From NCBI GenBank assembly GCA_017463125.1, contig JAFTPV010000001.1, positions 1 through 54,384 of the forward strand: a stretch of 54,384 bases of DNA, given 5' to 3'. The number at the start of each line of letters is the position of its first letter. The first letter of the stretch is position 1. Shown here one piece after another: positions 1 through 7,805 of this stretch. A program made the position numbers and the translations under genes. The stretch is from Clostridia bacterium. Its GTDB lineage: Bacteria > Bacillota > Clostridia > Oscillospirales > CAG-272. Under the pieces are notes generated by a model. That model saw only the letters and a program-made list of their open reading frames with translations. It did no database searches and was not told where the DNA came from.

Positions 1-5
1 AATAT

Positions 6-79
<74 letters not shown>

Positions 80-82
80 AAT

Positions 83-158
83 GCGCCCTTAGCTCAGTGG
101 ATAGAGTGCCCGGCTACGAACCGGTAGGTCGAAGGTTCGAATCCTCCAGGGCGCGCCA
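83..158 (+). tRNA. tRNA-Arg (anticodon ACG)
   Basis: Acceptor arm GCGCCCT pairs with AGGGCGC, discriminator base G, encoded CCA. The anticodon loop CTACGAA gives anticodon ACG, normally edited to ICG by TadA to read CGU/CGC/CGA. The first anticodon-stem pair (27-43) looks like a C-T mismatch; the other four pairs are intact. It sits directly behind tRNA-Gly. Confidence 0.96.
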
Positions 159-197
159 CAAAAGAGAGACATCCCTTGCGGATGTCTCTCTTTTGTT
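158..197 (+). terminator. Intrinsic terminator of the tRNA pair
   Basis: A perfect 17-bp inverted repeat (158-174 with 180-196) around a 5-nt loop, with a T-rich 3' arm. The hairpin begins at the last A of the tRNA-Arg CCA end, so termination and 3' maturation are tightly coupled in space. Confidence 0.85.
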
Positions 198-323
198 ATG
201 CTTCCTGTTCAGATTAGAGCATTGCGCTTGTAAAGCAAGCGCGAAGGTTCTCATATCGCTTGCGGTATCTGCATAGCGTAACGAAGCATACCCTCCGGGG
301 CGCGCTTCCCTTGCTCTTTCTAT
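198..323. other. Non-coding spacer with hairpin; possible tRNA-derived or dispersed repeat
   Basis: No credible gene. There is a perfect 7-bp hairpin at 224-242 (GCGCTTG, loop TAAAG, CAAGCGC). The stretch around it (TAGAGCA, CTTGTAA, GAAGGTTC) loosely resembles the D-arm, anticodon loop and T-arm of a tRNA-Thr(TGT), but no acceptor stem closes it. It could be a decayed tRNA or a genome-specific repeat next to tRNA genes. Confidence 0.3.
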
Positions 324-2477
324 TTAAGCATCGTTAAGCTTTTTTTCTTTTACAACTATCGGTTCATATACGTATCTTAAGCGATATTCGTTTGAGTATT
401 CATCATTCGACTCAATTATCAGCTTTATATCCTCGGCGTTCTCGACTTTAGGCAATACACAGCAAACCGATACACACTCAACGTTTGATTTAGGAGCACA
501 GGTTGCTGAAAGATTATCTAAAAGAGAAATTTTCTTCTCTCCTATCTTAAGATAAACAGAAGCCTTTGCATCCACCTCTGCATTACTATCGTTAAGAAGC
601 CATATTTCCGCCTTGAATTTCTCGCCGTCCCTCCAGTCAAATTTAGGGATTCGCGCGCTAAAAATCACAGGACGCAGAGCGCTTTTTACCGTATAGTATG
701 CAGGCTTTGGCGTTGTGGGATAAATTATCAGACTGTTATTAGCAGCAGTGTACCAAGGCTCGTTGTAAACCCAGTTTATAGCTGCCGAACAGTGAGGCCA
801 CTGCCGTCTTGCTTCCTCAAATGCCGCACGGTACCCCTCGCACTGAAGCCAATTTGACTCACTAATCATATCTTCTATGCAATGTGGCTCTCCAAAATAT
901 CGCTCTAAAATGTCGGCACAAGCCCAAGACTGCTCGCCCCAGGCACGCTTTGCATGGTGCAAAACGTAAGAGTCGGTTGCCTCAATAGGAAAAATCTCGT
1001 TTTCCGGAATGATTTTTTTAAGAATATCAAGAGGTGCTATCGATGGCACTCCGAACTCGGTGTAAGCGGTATTATGCGCCCTCTGAAACGCGGTGAAGAT
1101 ATCTCCTCCCATCATTTTATCGTTATAGAAAACGTAACCGCCGTGTGCCATACCCATGATAGGCGATGTTTTAATAAACGGGTGCTCGCGGTCATACTCG
1201 TAACAGAGCTTGTCAAGAAGCCTTAAAGGCAAGCTCTGCTCGTCCATACCAGACCAGCCGTTAAACAGCTCATTTCCCCCGCACCAGAGAGCAAGACAAG
1301 CGTGACGTCTTAAAGAAAGAATGATGCTTTTTGCTTCTCGTTTCAGCACATCAAGATAATGCTTATCATCCGGATATTTATTGCAGGCAAGCATAAACTC
1401 CTGCCAAACAAGTATACCCATTCTGTCGCAGATTTCATAAAAGCACTCGTGCATAGGACCGGAGCCGCCCCACATACGAAAGATGTTCATATTGGCTTTC
1501 TTCGCAAGTCTGACAAGCTCCACGTAATGAGTTTTGGACGTTCTGCCCGGGAAAATATCGGCATTTACGAAGTTTGAGCCCTTCATAAATATCCGTCTGC
1601 CGTTAAGCTCTAGGGTTATTGGCGCGGGGTAACAGCTCATTGGGAATACTGGTACTTCATTAGCACCAATATTGCGAAGCAGCCTTACTCTGCGGAATCC
1701 TAACGTGCCTGTAACATAATGCTCATCATTCTCGGCGCGCCAAGAGTAAAGATAAGGTTCACCTTCTCCATTACACCACCAAAGACTTGGTGAATCTACC
1801 CGAAATTCTTTTTCGTTACCCGAATAAACGGTATTTCCGGACATATCGGTAAGAGTAAAAGTGCAATCCTTTTCGCAATCGACAAGAATTTTTACATCTG
1901 CATAACTGAAATCCTCACTTAATTCATAAGTAAATTCACAGCTTTTTATGTACCCATTGCTTCTCGTTTCAATATAGGCATCTCTGTACATGCCGGAAAC
2001 CAAAAGTCTGGGATTCCAGTCCCAGCCGTAGCACACGGGGGGCTTTGCGGAGTGGTCTGCCTCATCGCGAGAGCTTTTTGGAGAGCCCGGGCGCTTCGGG
2101 TGCGGAGCAATTCTAACGGCAAGGTTGTCAGCACCGTTCAGCTTATCCGTAATATCAAGCTGGGCGGTAGTATACATACCCTCATTAGCATAGATCTTCT
2201 CCCCGTTTAAGAATATCTCGTACTTATAGTCGATGCCTTTACTGACGAAATATACTCGCTCTCCATCTGTTTTTGTATATTCCAGAGTGGTGCTATATTC
2301 CCACGCGTCGTCTTCTAAAGCCTCGTATTGCCTACACCCACCGGCATAGTAAACGTCATTGAAATTGTTCGCCACACCGTAGTCGTATTGTATATTTCCG
2401 GGCACTTCTGCCTCGAATTTTTCTCCGAATATTCCATTTTTAATACGGCACCCTTGCCAATTTTGCTGAAAAATCAT
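324..2477 (-). CDS. Glycoside hydrolase family 2 protein, beta-mannosidase-like
   Basis: The 717-residue protein has the GH2 layout: an N-terminal jelly-roll (about 1-165, with an EVPGNIQ segment typical of beta-mannosidases), an Ig-like domain, then a TIM barrel from about 280. The GGNEL motif places the acid/base at Glu403, and TAYTEFG places the nucleophile at about Glu474. There is no signal peptide, so it should act in the cytoplasm on an imported oligosaccharide or glycoside, releasing a terminal sugar (mannose by family resemblance). It is somewhat shorter than the usual 800-plus residues. It is the last gene of an operon, 11 bp after the activase gene, with an AGGAG ribosome site overlapping the upstream stop. 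Fold and family are sure; the exact sugar is inferred. Confidence 0.88.
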   Translation of the reverse strand: MIFQQNWQGCRIKNGIFGEKFEAEVPGNIQYDYGVANNFNDVYYAGGCRQYEALEDDAWEYSTTLEYTKTDGERVYFVSKGIDYKYEIFLNGEKIYANEGMYTTAQLDITDKLNGADNLAVRIAPHPKRPGSPKSSRDEADHSAKPPVCYGWDWNPRLLVSGMYRDAYIETRSNGYIKSCEFTYELSEDFSYADVKILVDCEKDCTFTLTDMSGNTVYSGNEKEFRVDSPSLWWCNGEGEPYLYSWRAENDEHYVTGTLGFRRVRLLRNIGANEVPVFPMSCYPAPITLELNGRRIFMKGSNFVNADIFPGRTSKTHYVELVRLAKKANMNIFRMWGGSGPMHECFYEICDRMGILVWQEFMLACNKYPDDKHYLDVLKREAKSIILSLRRHACLALWCGGNELFNGWSGMDEQSLPLRLLDKLCYEYDREHPFIKTSPIMGMAHGGYVFYNDKMMGGDIFTAFQRAHNTAYTEFGVPSIAPLDILKKIIPENEIFPIEATDSYVLHHAKRAWGEQSWACADILERYFGEPHCIEDMISESNWLQCEGYRAAFEEARRQWPHCSAAINWVYNEPWYTAANNSLIIYPTTPKPAYYTVKSALRPVIFSARIPKFDWRDGEKFKAEIWLLNDSNAEVDAKASVYLKIGEKKISLLDNLSATCAPKSNVECVSVCCVLPKVENAEDIKLIIESNDEYSNEYRLRYVYEPIVVKEKKLNDA

Positions 2478-2488
2478 ATATTTTCTCC

Positions 2489-3361
2489 TTAATTTACCTT
2501 ATGTCCGCTAATTCGCCTTAACGTTTCTCTTGCGCGCTGGATTTCCTCTTTGGTTGGAATTTTTTCGGGCGACAAGTTCTTTGTACCCAGAGAAAGATAT
2601 TTTGAGTCCGCGTACTTATGATAAGGCAAAACCCGAATAAGCTTGATGTTTTTTATACCTTTAAGAAATTCAGCTATTTTTTCTATTTCCCCACTATTAT
2701 ATTCCGGTATATAAGGAATTCTTATCTCTATATTTTTACCTTTACTATCAATGAACTTAAGGTTATCGAGTATCAGTTCATTGCTCTTTCCCGTACAAGC
2801 TTTATGTACCTCGGGGTCGATTGCCTTTATATCATAAAGGAACGTATCGGCATAAGGGAGAATTTTTTCTATCGCCTCGCGGCTTACGTAACCGCAGGTG
2901 TCAATAGCGATGTTAATATCCCTTTCCTTCAATATCTTTGCAAGCTTTACGCAAAAGTCGGTCTGCATCAGAGGCTCACCACCCGAAAAGGTCACGCCAC
3001 CGCCGGAACCTTTGAAAAAGATTTCATCAAAGAGTACCTCTTCGGCAATTTCCTCTGCCGAGCGGTTGTCACCGTAAATACTATAAGCGCCTCTCGGACA
3101 AATGTCAATACACTCACCGCAAAAAGTGCATTTTGTTCTGTCAAAGATATGCTTATTGTCCTTGATAACGCTCGCATCACACAAAGAGGTACATCTACCG
3201 CATCTAATACAAAGCTCATCGTTATACGCTATTTCAGTTTCCCTGCTAAATGACTCGGGATTATGACACCACCTGCACCTTAAGGGACACCCCTTGAAGA
3301 ACACGGTGGTTCTTATCCCGTCGCCGTCGTGGGTTTCAAACCTTTTAATTGCAAAAATCAT
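2489..3361 (-). CDS. Glycyl radical enzyme activating enzyme (radical SAM)
   Basis: The 290-residue activase carries the radical SAM signature CPLRCRWC at Cys25/29/32 for the catalytic [4Fe-4S] cluster. It is followed by a ferredoxin-like insert with two cysteine sets (CIRCGRCTSLC and CTFCGECIDIC, about 52-95) that should bind two auxiliary clusters. This architecture belongs to activases of glycyl radical eliminases and decarboxylases rather than the short pyruvate formate-lyase activase. It would install the glycyl radical on the product of the upstream gene. The two genes overlap by four bases (ATGA), implying translational coupling. Confidence 0.95.
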   Translation of the reverse strand: MIFAIKRFETHDGDGIRTTVFFKGCPLRCRWCHNPESFSRETEIAYNDELCIRCGRCTSLCDASVIKDNKHIFDRTKCTFCGECIDICPRGAYSIYGDNRSAEEIAEEVLFDEIFFKGSGGGVTFSGGEPLMQTDFCVKLAKILKERDINIAIDTCGYVSREAIEKILPYADTFLYDIKAIDPEVHKACTGKSNELILDNLKFIDSKGKNIEIRIPYIPEYNSGEIEKIAEFLKGIKNIKLIRVLPYHKYADSKYLSLGTKNLSPEKIPTKEEIQRARETLRRISGHKVN

Positions 3362-5550
3362 TTTAGTTCGCTTTCTTTTATGAAATAGTCCTGTTTAGCT
3401 TTTGACATTCTTACAAAATATTCGTTCCAACCGCAAACTCTTATTTGAAGAGTTGAATAAGCTCTTGGGTCATTTTGTGCCGCCTTCAGAGTTTCTGAAT
3501 TAACTATATTTCCCTGTACGGCAAAACCGCCGCCATCAAAGAAAATTTTGATAAGCGAAACAAAATCAATGAGTCCCTTTTCACCCTCTATTGCCGAGGG
3601 ATGCATTGTAAAATCAAAAATAGCGGAATTAAGAAACGCCTCTGAATTTATTTTGAGTACTGACTGCATATAGCCCGTAATTCCCGCTCTGTCCATCCCA
3701 GGTGTTGCACAGAGGTTTCTCGAAACCACCTCTCCCGCGAGTCTGCCGTCGGGAGTTGCGGCGGTAACCCTTCCGCGATACAAATGCGTATCTATCGAAT
3801 CAAGACCGAAGCGCAAGCGTCTGCCATAGGAAAATTCCTTACCTACGTACTTCTCTTCAAGATGCTCGGTGATCCTTTGCATTATGTTATCGGGGAGCGC
3901 TCTTCCATTACCGTATTTATCTTTATCATTAAGTATTTTTATTCTTAAGTCTTCGTAGCCCGACCAGTTCTTTTCAAGAGCTCCTGTAAGTTCTTCAAGA
4001 CTAATTTCTCCATTTTCATAGACAAACTTTTTTATGGCGCAAAGTGAGTCAACAACAGTTGCAAGTCCAAAGCACTTAAGCGAGAAATTGTTGTATTTCA
4101 AGGAGTATTCGTGAACGTCTCTGCCCTTTTCAATACAGTTGGCAAAGGTTGAAGAGTAAATGGGCGACGGATTCATTAAAACATTGTATTTACTCTGCTT
4201 TTCCGCAAACTCGATTGCGAAATCAACAGTATAATCAAGCTGACGGAGATACCCGTCAAAAAGCTCGTCAAACGTGGCGTAGCTCTTATCCGTCTTAAGT
4301 CCCAAATACTTACCGGAGAGAATATCTCTGCCGCCTGTGAGCAAATATTCAATAGACTTTGCGGAATTTATCCATGCAACACCGACCTCTGCTTCCTCAA
4401 GACCCATAATTACAGGCTCGTAGCAGCCGAGCAGCACGTAGTTTTGCGAATCCTCTCTGGGAATCCCCAGTTTTTCATATCCTCTGAAGACCGCCTCGTC
4501 ATTTACGATACAAATGCTGCTGTTTCCCCGCCTTATCATAGAAAGAGCCTTCTTGAATATCTCGGGGTCAATATTTTTATGATATCTCAAGTGTATCTTG
4601 GGGTCAAGGATATTCAACTCGTCGTACACGTCAAGAATAAGGTGAGAAAGCTCGTTTGTTCTGTCGTTACCTAAAACGTCCGAGCCGCAGATGAGAAAAG
4701 GCTGCTGCGCAAAGCGCTTTGTAGCGGTAAAGTGTATGAAGAAATAACGGAACATCTCCTTTATTTCCTCCAGAGAAGCACCGCCGTCAAGCGCCGACTT
4801 ATAGAAGGGATAATACAGACTATCGATGGGGCCGAGGGTTCTTCCTCGCTCACAACCGATTTCTTCAAAATAGAGGAATAATACCGAGAAAAGCATAACC
4901 TCATATAAGGATTTAGGCGGTGCTATTGTCAAATTCTTAATAGCCTCGGAAAATTCCGGAACGTCAAAGCTCAAGGAATATTCGTAAATTCTCCTCATGC
5001 ACCCAAGTATTGCCTCGTAACGAATTATAACCGAGTCAAGAAACCTTACAGCGCGTGCGTCGCCGTCATTTTCGTGCTTTTTGCGGCTTGCTTTCGCATT
5101 TTCAAGAACTCCCGAAAATCCGAGAGGAATAATATAATCCCACCCAGGTACCGTGTGCCAAAAATCAGTGTAAATAAGGCTAAGGCCGGTAATGTCACCG
5201 TCTACCATGCGGGCGTAATCCTCAGGAAGCTTTTCCGAAAGCACCTTTTCCCTCTGCTTTCTAAATATCGCGCTGTCAAAAACGTCAATGCCTGCAAAGC
5301 CGGAATAATCCACTCCGATATTAAATTTCACCGCAAAGGGTGTATGCTCGTTAATTTCAAGCTGAAGTTTTTCTAAAAGAAATGCGTAAGCCTCGGCGCA
5401 AAAGCGTTCTCTCTCCAAATCACCGCTTTTCTCCTGCATTTCAGAAAGCTTGGTGTAAAGCTCCTCGGCAGAAAGTCCCGTTACGGCATCAAAGCTTGCC
5501 TCTTCAAATTCATTTTCGATGTATTTTCTGTTTTTGTTAAAGGGTTTCAT
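3358..5550 (-). CDS. Glycyl radical enzyme of unknown substrate (PFL/eliminase superfamily)
   Basis: The 730-residue protein has both superfamily hallmarks. One is a thiyl-radical loop GCYEP, with Cys376 and a Glu two residues on (Glu378), as in glycerol, propanediol and choline eliminases. The other is a C-terminal glycyl loop RVCGW with the radical at Gly707. The second conserved block reads ATPDGRLAGEVVSRNLC instead of the more usual GEPL-type continuation, so the active-site neighbourhood is divergent. The CxE motif argues for a dehydratase/lyase rather than a formate-lyase. It is first in the operon (SD AGGAGG, 8 nt spacing), followed by its activase and a GH2 glycosidase. The substrate may therefore be sugar- or polyol-derived, but I cannot name it. 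Confidence 0.92.
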   Translation of the reverse strand: MKPFNKNRKYIENEFEEASFDAVTGLSAEELYTKLSEMQEKSGDLERERFCAEAYAFLLEKLQLEINEHTPFAVKFNIGVDYSGFAGIDVFDSAIFRKQREKVLSEKLPEDYARMVDGDITGLSLIYTDFWHTVPGWDYIIPLGFSGVLENAKASRKKHENDGDARAVRFLDSVIIRYEAILGCMRRIYEYSLSFDVPEFSEAIKNLTIAPPKSLYEVMLFSVLFLYFEEIGCERGRTLGPIDSLYYPFYKSALDGGASLEEIKEMFRYFFIHFTATKRFAQQPFLICGSDVLGNDRTNELSHLILDVYDELNILDPKIHLRYHKNIDPEIFKKALSMIRRGNSSICIVNDEAVFRGYEKLGIPREDSQNYVLLGCYEPVIMGLEEAEVGVAWINSAKSIEYLLTGGRDILSGKYLGLKTDKSYATFDELFDGYLRQLDYTVDFAIEFAEKQSKYNVLMNPSPIYSSTFANCIEKGRDVHEYSLKYNNFSLKCFGLATVVDSLCAIKKFVYENGEISLEELTGALEKNWSGYEDLRIKILNDKDKYGNGRALPDNIMQRITEHLEEKYVGKEFSYGRRLRFGLDSIDTHLYRGRVTAATPDGRLAGEVVSRNLCATPGMDRAGITGYMQSVLKINSEAFLNSAIFDFTMHPSAIEGEKGLIDFVSLIKIFFDGGGFAVQGNIVNSETLKAAQNDPRAYSTLQIRVCGWNEYFVRMSKAKQDYFIKESELK

Positions 5551-5576
5551 ATCATAATCCTCCTTATTACGCTTTC

Positions 5577-5605
5577 AGTATATCACGCCATCTAGCCTTT
5601 GTGAA
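5577..5605 (-). promoter_or_regulatory. Sigma-A promoter of the glycyl radical enzyme operon
   Basis: On the minus strand, TTCACA, 17-bp spacer, then TATACT preceded by an extended -10 TG. It points at the gene starting at 5550. The imperfect -35 suits an activator-dependent promoter. An imperfect AATGT/ACATT inverted repeat lies between this promoter and the divergent one (about 5619-5640) and could be a regulator site. Confidence 0.65.
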
Positions 5606-5644
5606 TGAGAAAAAAATACTTAATGTGTTTTTCAAACATTTTTA

Positions 5645-5673
5645 TTGACACACGACGGCTTTTATGTTATACT
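5645..5673 (+). promoter_or_regulatory. Sigma-A promoter of the AraC-type regulator
   Basis: TTGACA, 17-bp spacer, TATACT. The predicted start near 5680 falls at the GGGAGGTG ribosome site, so the 5' UTR would be only about 11 nt. Confidence 0.75.
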
Positions 5674-5690
5674 GTCTTGGGAGGTGAAAT

Positions 5691-6476
5691 ATGGAGGAAA
5701 ATCTTATAATCGAAAAGGTTATCGCCGTTTACGAGGGTGAATTTAAGCCTGGAAAAGTAACAAGACGGAATATTAAAAGGAAATCTGACGGTTTTATTTA
5801 TTATTTGTCCGGTTCGGCTGACTATATATTTGAAGCCGAAACTATATCCGTTAGCGAGGGGGATCTGCTTTACTTACCGGAGGGTGCTATTTATAACATA
5901 AAAATAAACGAAACAACCTCTTATATTTGCATAGATTTTTCGTTCACAAAAAAGGAGCTCTCCCCCTCGGTTATCCATAATCTTCGAGGTATTAAGGGAC
6001 AGTTTTACAAGTTCTTTTACAACTATGTAAGCAACTCACCGTATAGAATTCCAAGAGCCTACGAAATAATAAACCGAATTTACTGCGAAATTCTTCGTAC
6101 ACAGAGTAAGGAATATTCAAAATCGAGCGAGCTATATTTTCGCGCTACTGAGATTATACTGCAAAGATACCGAGAACAAAATTTCACAGTTGAATATTTA
6201 GCCTCGGAGCTCGGAATTTCAACCGTACACTTACGAAGAATATTCTCTAGCTTTTCAGAAATATCTCCGATAAAATATATAAACAATATTCGCTTTGAGC
6301 AAGCAAAGATGTTGCTTTTATCATCAAACCTTACCGTCGGGGAAATTGCGATATCCGTTGGATTTTCAGATCCTTTTCATTTTTCAAAAGCATTCAAGGC
6401 GAGTGTTGGAATAGCGCCTTCAGAATACAGAGAGATAAAGGGTGACGGCGGTATAAACAAATATTATATTGGTTAA
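5691..6476 (+). CDS. AraC-family transcriptional regulator
   Basis: The 261-residue protein has an N-terminal cupin-like sensor half (about 1-100) and a C-terminal pair of helix-turn-helix motifs (about 165-255), ending with the family pattern IAISVGFSDPFHFSKAFK and a PSEYR tail. It is transcribed divergently from the glycyl radical enzyme operon, 140 bp between starts, which points to it as that operon's regulator; the nearby Gfo/Idh gene could be a second target. The start is fixed by GGGAGGTG 4-5 nt upstream. The inducer is unknown; for this domain order a sugar or related small molecule is usual. Confidence 0.92.
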   Translation: MEENLIIEKVIAVYEGEFKPGKVTRRNIKRKSDGFIYYLSGSADYIFEAETISVSEGDLLYLPEGAIYNIKINETTSYICIDFSFTKKELSPSVIHNLRGIKGQFYKFFYNYVSNSPYRIPRAYEIINRIYCEILRTQSKEYSKSSELYFRATEIILQRYREQNFTVEYLASELGISTVHLRRIFSSFSEISPIKYINNIRFEQAKMLLLSSNLTVGEIAISVGFSDPFHFSKAFKASVGIAPSEYREIKGDGGINKYYIG

Positions 6477-6477
6477 T

Positions 6478-6508
6478 AAAAAATCGAGTCATACTGACTC
6501 GATTTTTT
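6478..6508. terminator. Bidirectional intrinsic terminator
   Basis: A 14-bp perfect stem (6478-6491 with 6495-6508) and a 3-nt loop, with A-run on the left and T-run on the right. It serves both the AraC gene (+) and the convergent Gfo/Idh gene (-). Confidence 0.93.
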
Positions 6509-6513
6509 ATATA

Positions 6514-7545
6514 TTACTTAAGGTAAGGAGGCTCAACGGGAGCGCCGCCCTGTGCTGCGGACATAACGCACGCGTTGGCAACAGCAACGGTCTTTGAGCC
6601 CTCGAGCGCGGTACACTCGATCTCCTTGTCGTTAAGGATTGCATCAGCCATCTCTGCAACCTCTGCCGAAAGATTATGGTTGTTTATCTCAACGGGGATC
6701 TTCACGTCGGGGTAGATATTCTGACCGTTGTCGGTAACAGCGTGACGGAAGAGGGTGAGATCGGGAGAGGTGTTATCACAAATGATAGTTCCCTTCGTAC
6801 CGTAAAGGCAGGTACGCATAGTGTACTCTCTCTTTACTGCTGTACCGCAGAATATCTTACCGATAACGTTGTTCGGGAACTGCATAATAGCGATGGTGTT
6901 TTCGTCAACGGGCCAATCGGGGTTTGCCTTTTTGTTTGCAAGTGCCATAACCTTTTCGGGATTTCCTGCAATCCAACGGAGAAGGTCAATTGCGTGACAA
7001 CCGCCGCCAATAACGCCGTGACGAAGCTTTACGGGATCAAGGCGCCAATGCGCTTTGTTCATATATGAATAGTCGTGGGCATATTCAGACTCGATAAAGG
7101 TAAGCTCGCCGATCTCGCCATTGTCTACCAGCTCCTTTGCCTTTATGAAAGCGGGAGCCTTACGGCATACTTGACCTGTCATAAACTTTTTATCGCTCTT
7201 TTTTGTCGCTTCTACTATTTTTTCACATTCCTCCATAGTGAGAGCAAGAGGCTTTTCGCAAAGTACATGATAGCCCGCTTCAAGAGCTGCGACGGAATGC
7301 TCCATATGTATCTGGTCAGGAGTTCCGAGGATAACACAGTCGAATCCACCATCCTTGATCATCTCGTAAAAATCGGTGTAGTACTTATCCATTCCGTACT
7401 CTGCGGCGCGTTTCTTTGCTATCTCCTCGTTGTTTTCGCAAATAGCCGTCACCTCAGCGTTGGGAAGCTTATTAGTCGCTAAAACGTAGGCGTTTCCGAT
7501 AGATTTTAAGCCAACAACCGCAAATTTAACCTTCTTGTCATTCAT
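6514..7545 (-). CDS. Gfo/Idh/MocA family NAD(P)-dependent oxidoreductase
   Basis: The 343-residue protein has an N-terminal Rossmann fold (VVGLKSIG, about 11-18) and the family EKP motif (VLCEKPLAL, about 93-101) whose Lys is catalytic. The C-terminal alpha/beta domain carries a GGGCHAIDLLRW segment that supplies the catalytic His. Such enzymes oxidise or reduce a hydroxyl of a sugar, inositol or derivative. It is monocistronic, with a consensus promoter and two upstream palindromes, and sits next to the glycyl radical enzyme operon, so it may belong to the same pathway. The substrate is not predictable. The ribosome site AGAGAGG lies 8 nt before the ATG. Confidence 0.93.
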   Translation of the reverse strand: MNDKKVKFAVVGLKSIGNAYVLATNKLPNAEVTAICENNEEIAKKRAAEYGMDKYYTDFYEMIKDGGFDCVILGTPDQIHMEHSVAALEAGYHVLCEKPLALTMEECEKIVEATKKSDKKFMTGQVCRKAPAFIKAKELVDNGEIGELTFIESEYAHDYSYMNKAHWRLDPVKLRHGVIGGGCHAIDLLRWIAGNPEKVMALANKKANPDWPVDENTIAIMQFPNNVIGKIFCGTAVKREYTMRTCLYGTKGTIICDNTSPDLTLFRHAVTDNGQNIYPDVKIPVEINNHNLSAEVAEMADAILNDKEIECTALEGSKTVAVANACVMSAAQGGAPVEPPYLK

Positions 7546-7607
7546 TTTTTGTACCTCTCTCTGAATATAATCTTGTTTTGTTATTTTGCTTTATTCAGCT
7601 ATAATTA

Positions 7608-7636
7608 ATAATAAATTAAACGGCTTTTCGTGTCAA
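7608..7636 (-). promoter_or_regulatory. Sigma-A promoter of the Gfo/Idh gene
   Basis: On the minus strand, TTGACA, 17-bp spacer, TATTAT. The start near 7601 leaves about 55 nt of leader. The tandem palindromes at 7645-7684 sit immediately upstream of its -35 box. Confidence 0.8.
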
Positions 7637-7644
7637 GTGATTTA

Positions 7645-7684
7645 ACAACTAAAAGTTGAAAATTACAACTAAAAGTTGAAAATG
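7645..7684. repeat. Tandem 20-bp repeats with identical CAACTAAAAGTTG palindromes (putative operators)
   Basis: Two adjacent copies of a 20-bp unit (7645-7664, 7665-7684) differ only at the last base. Each contains the perfect palindrome CAACT-AAA-AGTTG. The copies are spaced exactly 20 bp, about two helical turns, on one DNA face. They lie just upstream of the -35 box of the Gfo/Idh promoter, a position fitting an activator or a cooperative repressor. The regulator is unknown; a perfect palindrome is less typical for AraC proteins, which prefer direct repeats. Confidence 0.7.
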
Positions 7685-7769
7685 ATAAACAGTAAAAAAA
7701 TCCACCAACCATTGTATATACTATAATATGAATATGATGCTATCCGATTTCGAGTTGGCGTTTATATGA

Positions 7770-7802
7770 AAAAAATCCGTCACGATTTGTGACGGATTTT
7801 TT
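7770..7802 (-). terminator. Intrinsic terminator downstream of leuS
   Basis: A 14-bp perfect stem (7770-7783 with 7789-7802), loop GATTT, followed on the minus strand by a T-run. It starts 4 bp after the leuS stop codon. Confidence 0.93.
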
Positions 7803-7805
7803 ATT

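Noticed and set aside
198-260. Intact tRNA-Thr gene behind tRNA-Arg
   Set aside because: Anticodon-loop and T-arm words are present but no acceptor stem closes and the T-loop is broken.
2618-3253. Plus-strand open frame of 211 codons
   Set aside because: Antisense to the glycyl radical activase, whose cysteine motifs prove the minus-strand frame.
5611-5650. Firm operator assignment for the first AraC regulator
   Set aside because: Only a 5-bp AATGT/ACATT inverted repeat is visible in this AT-rich stretch, too weak to call alone.
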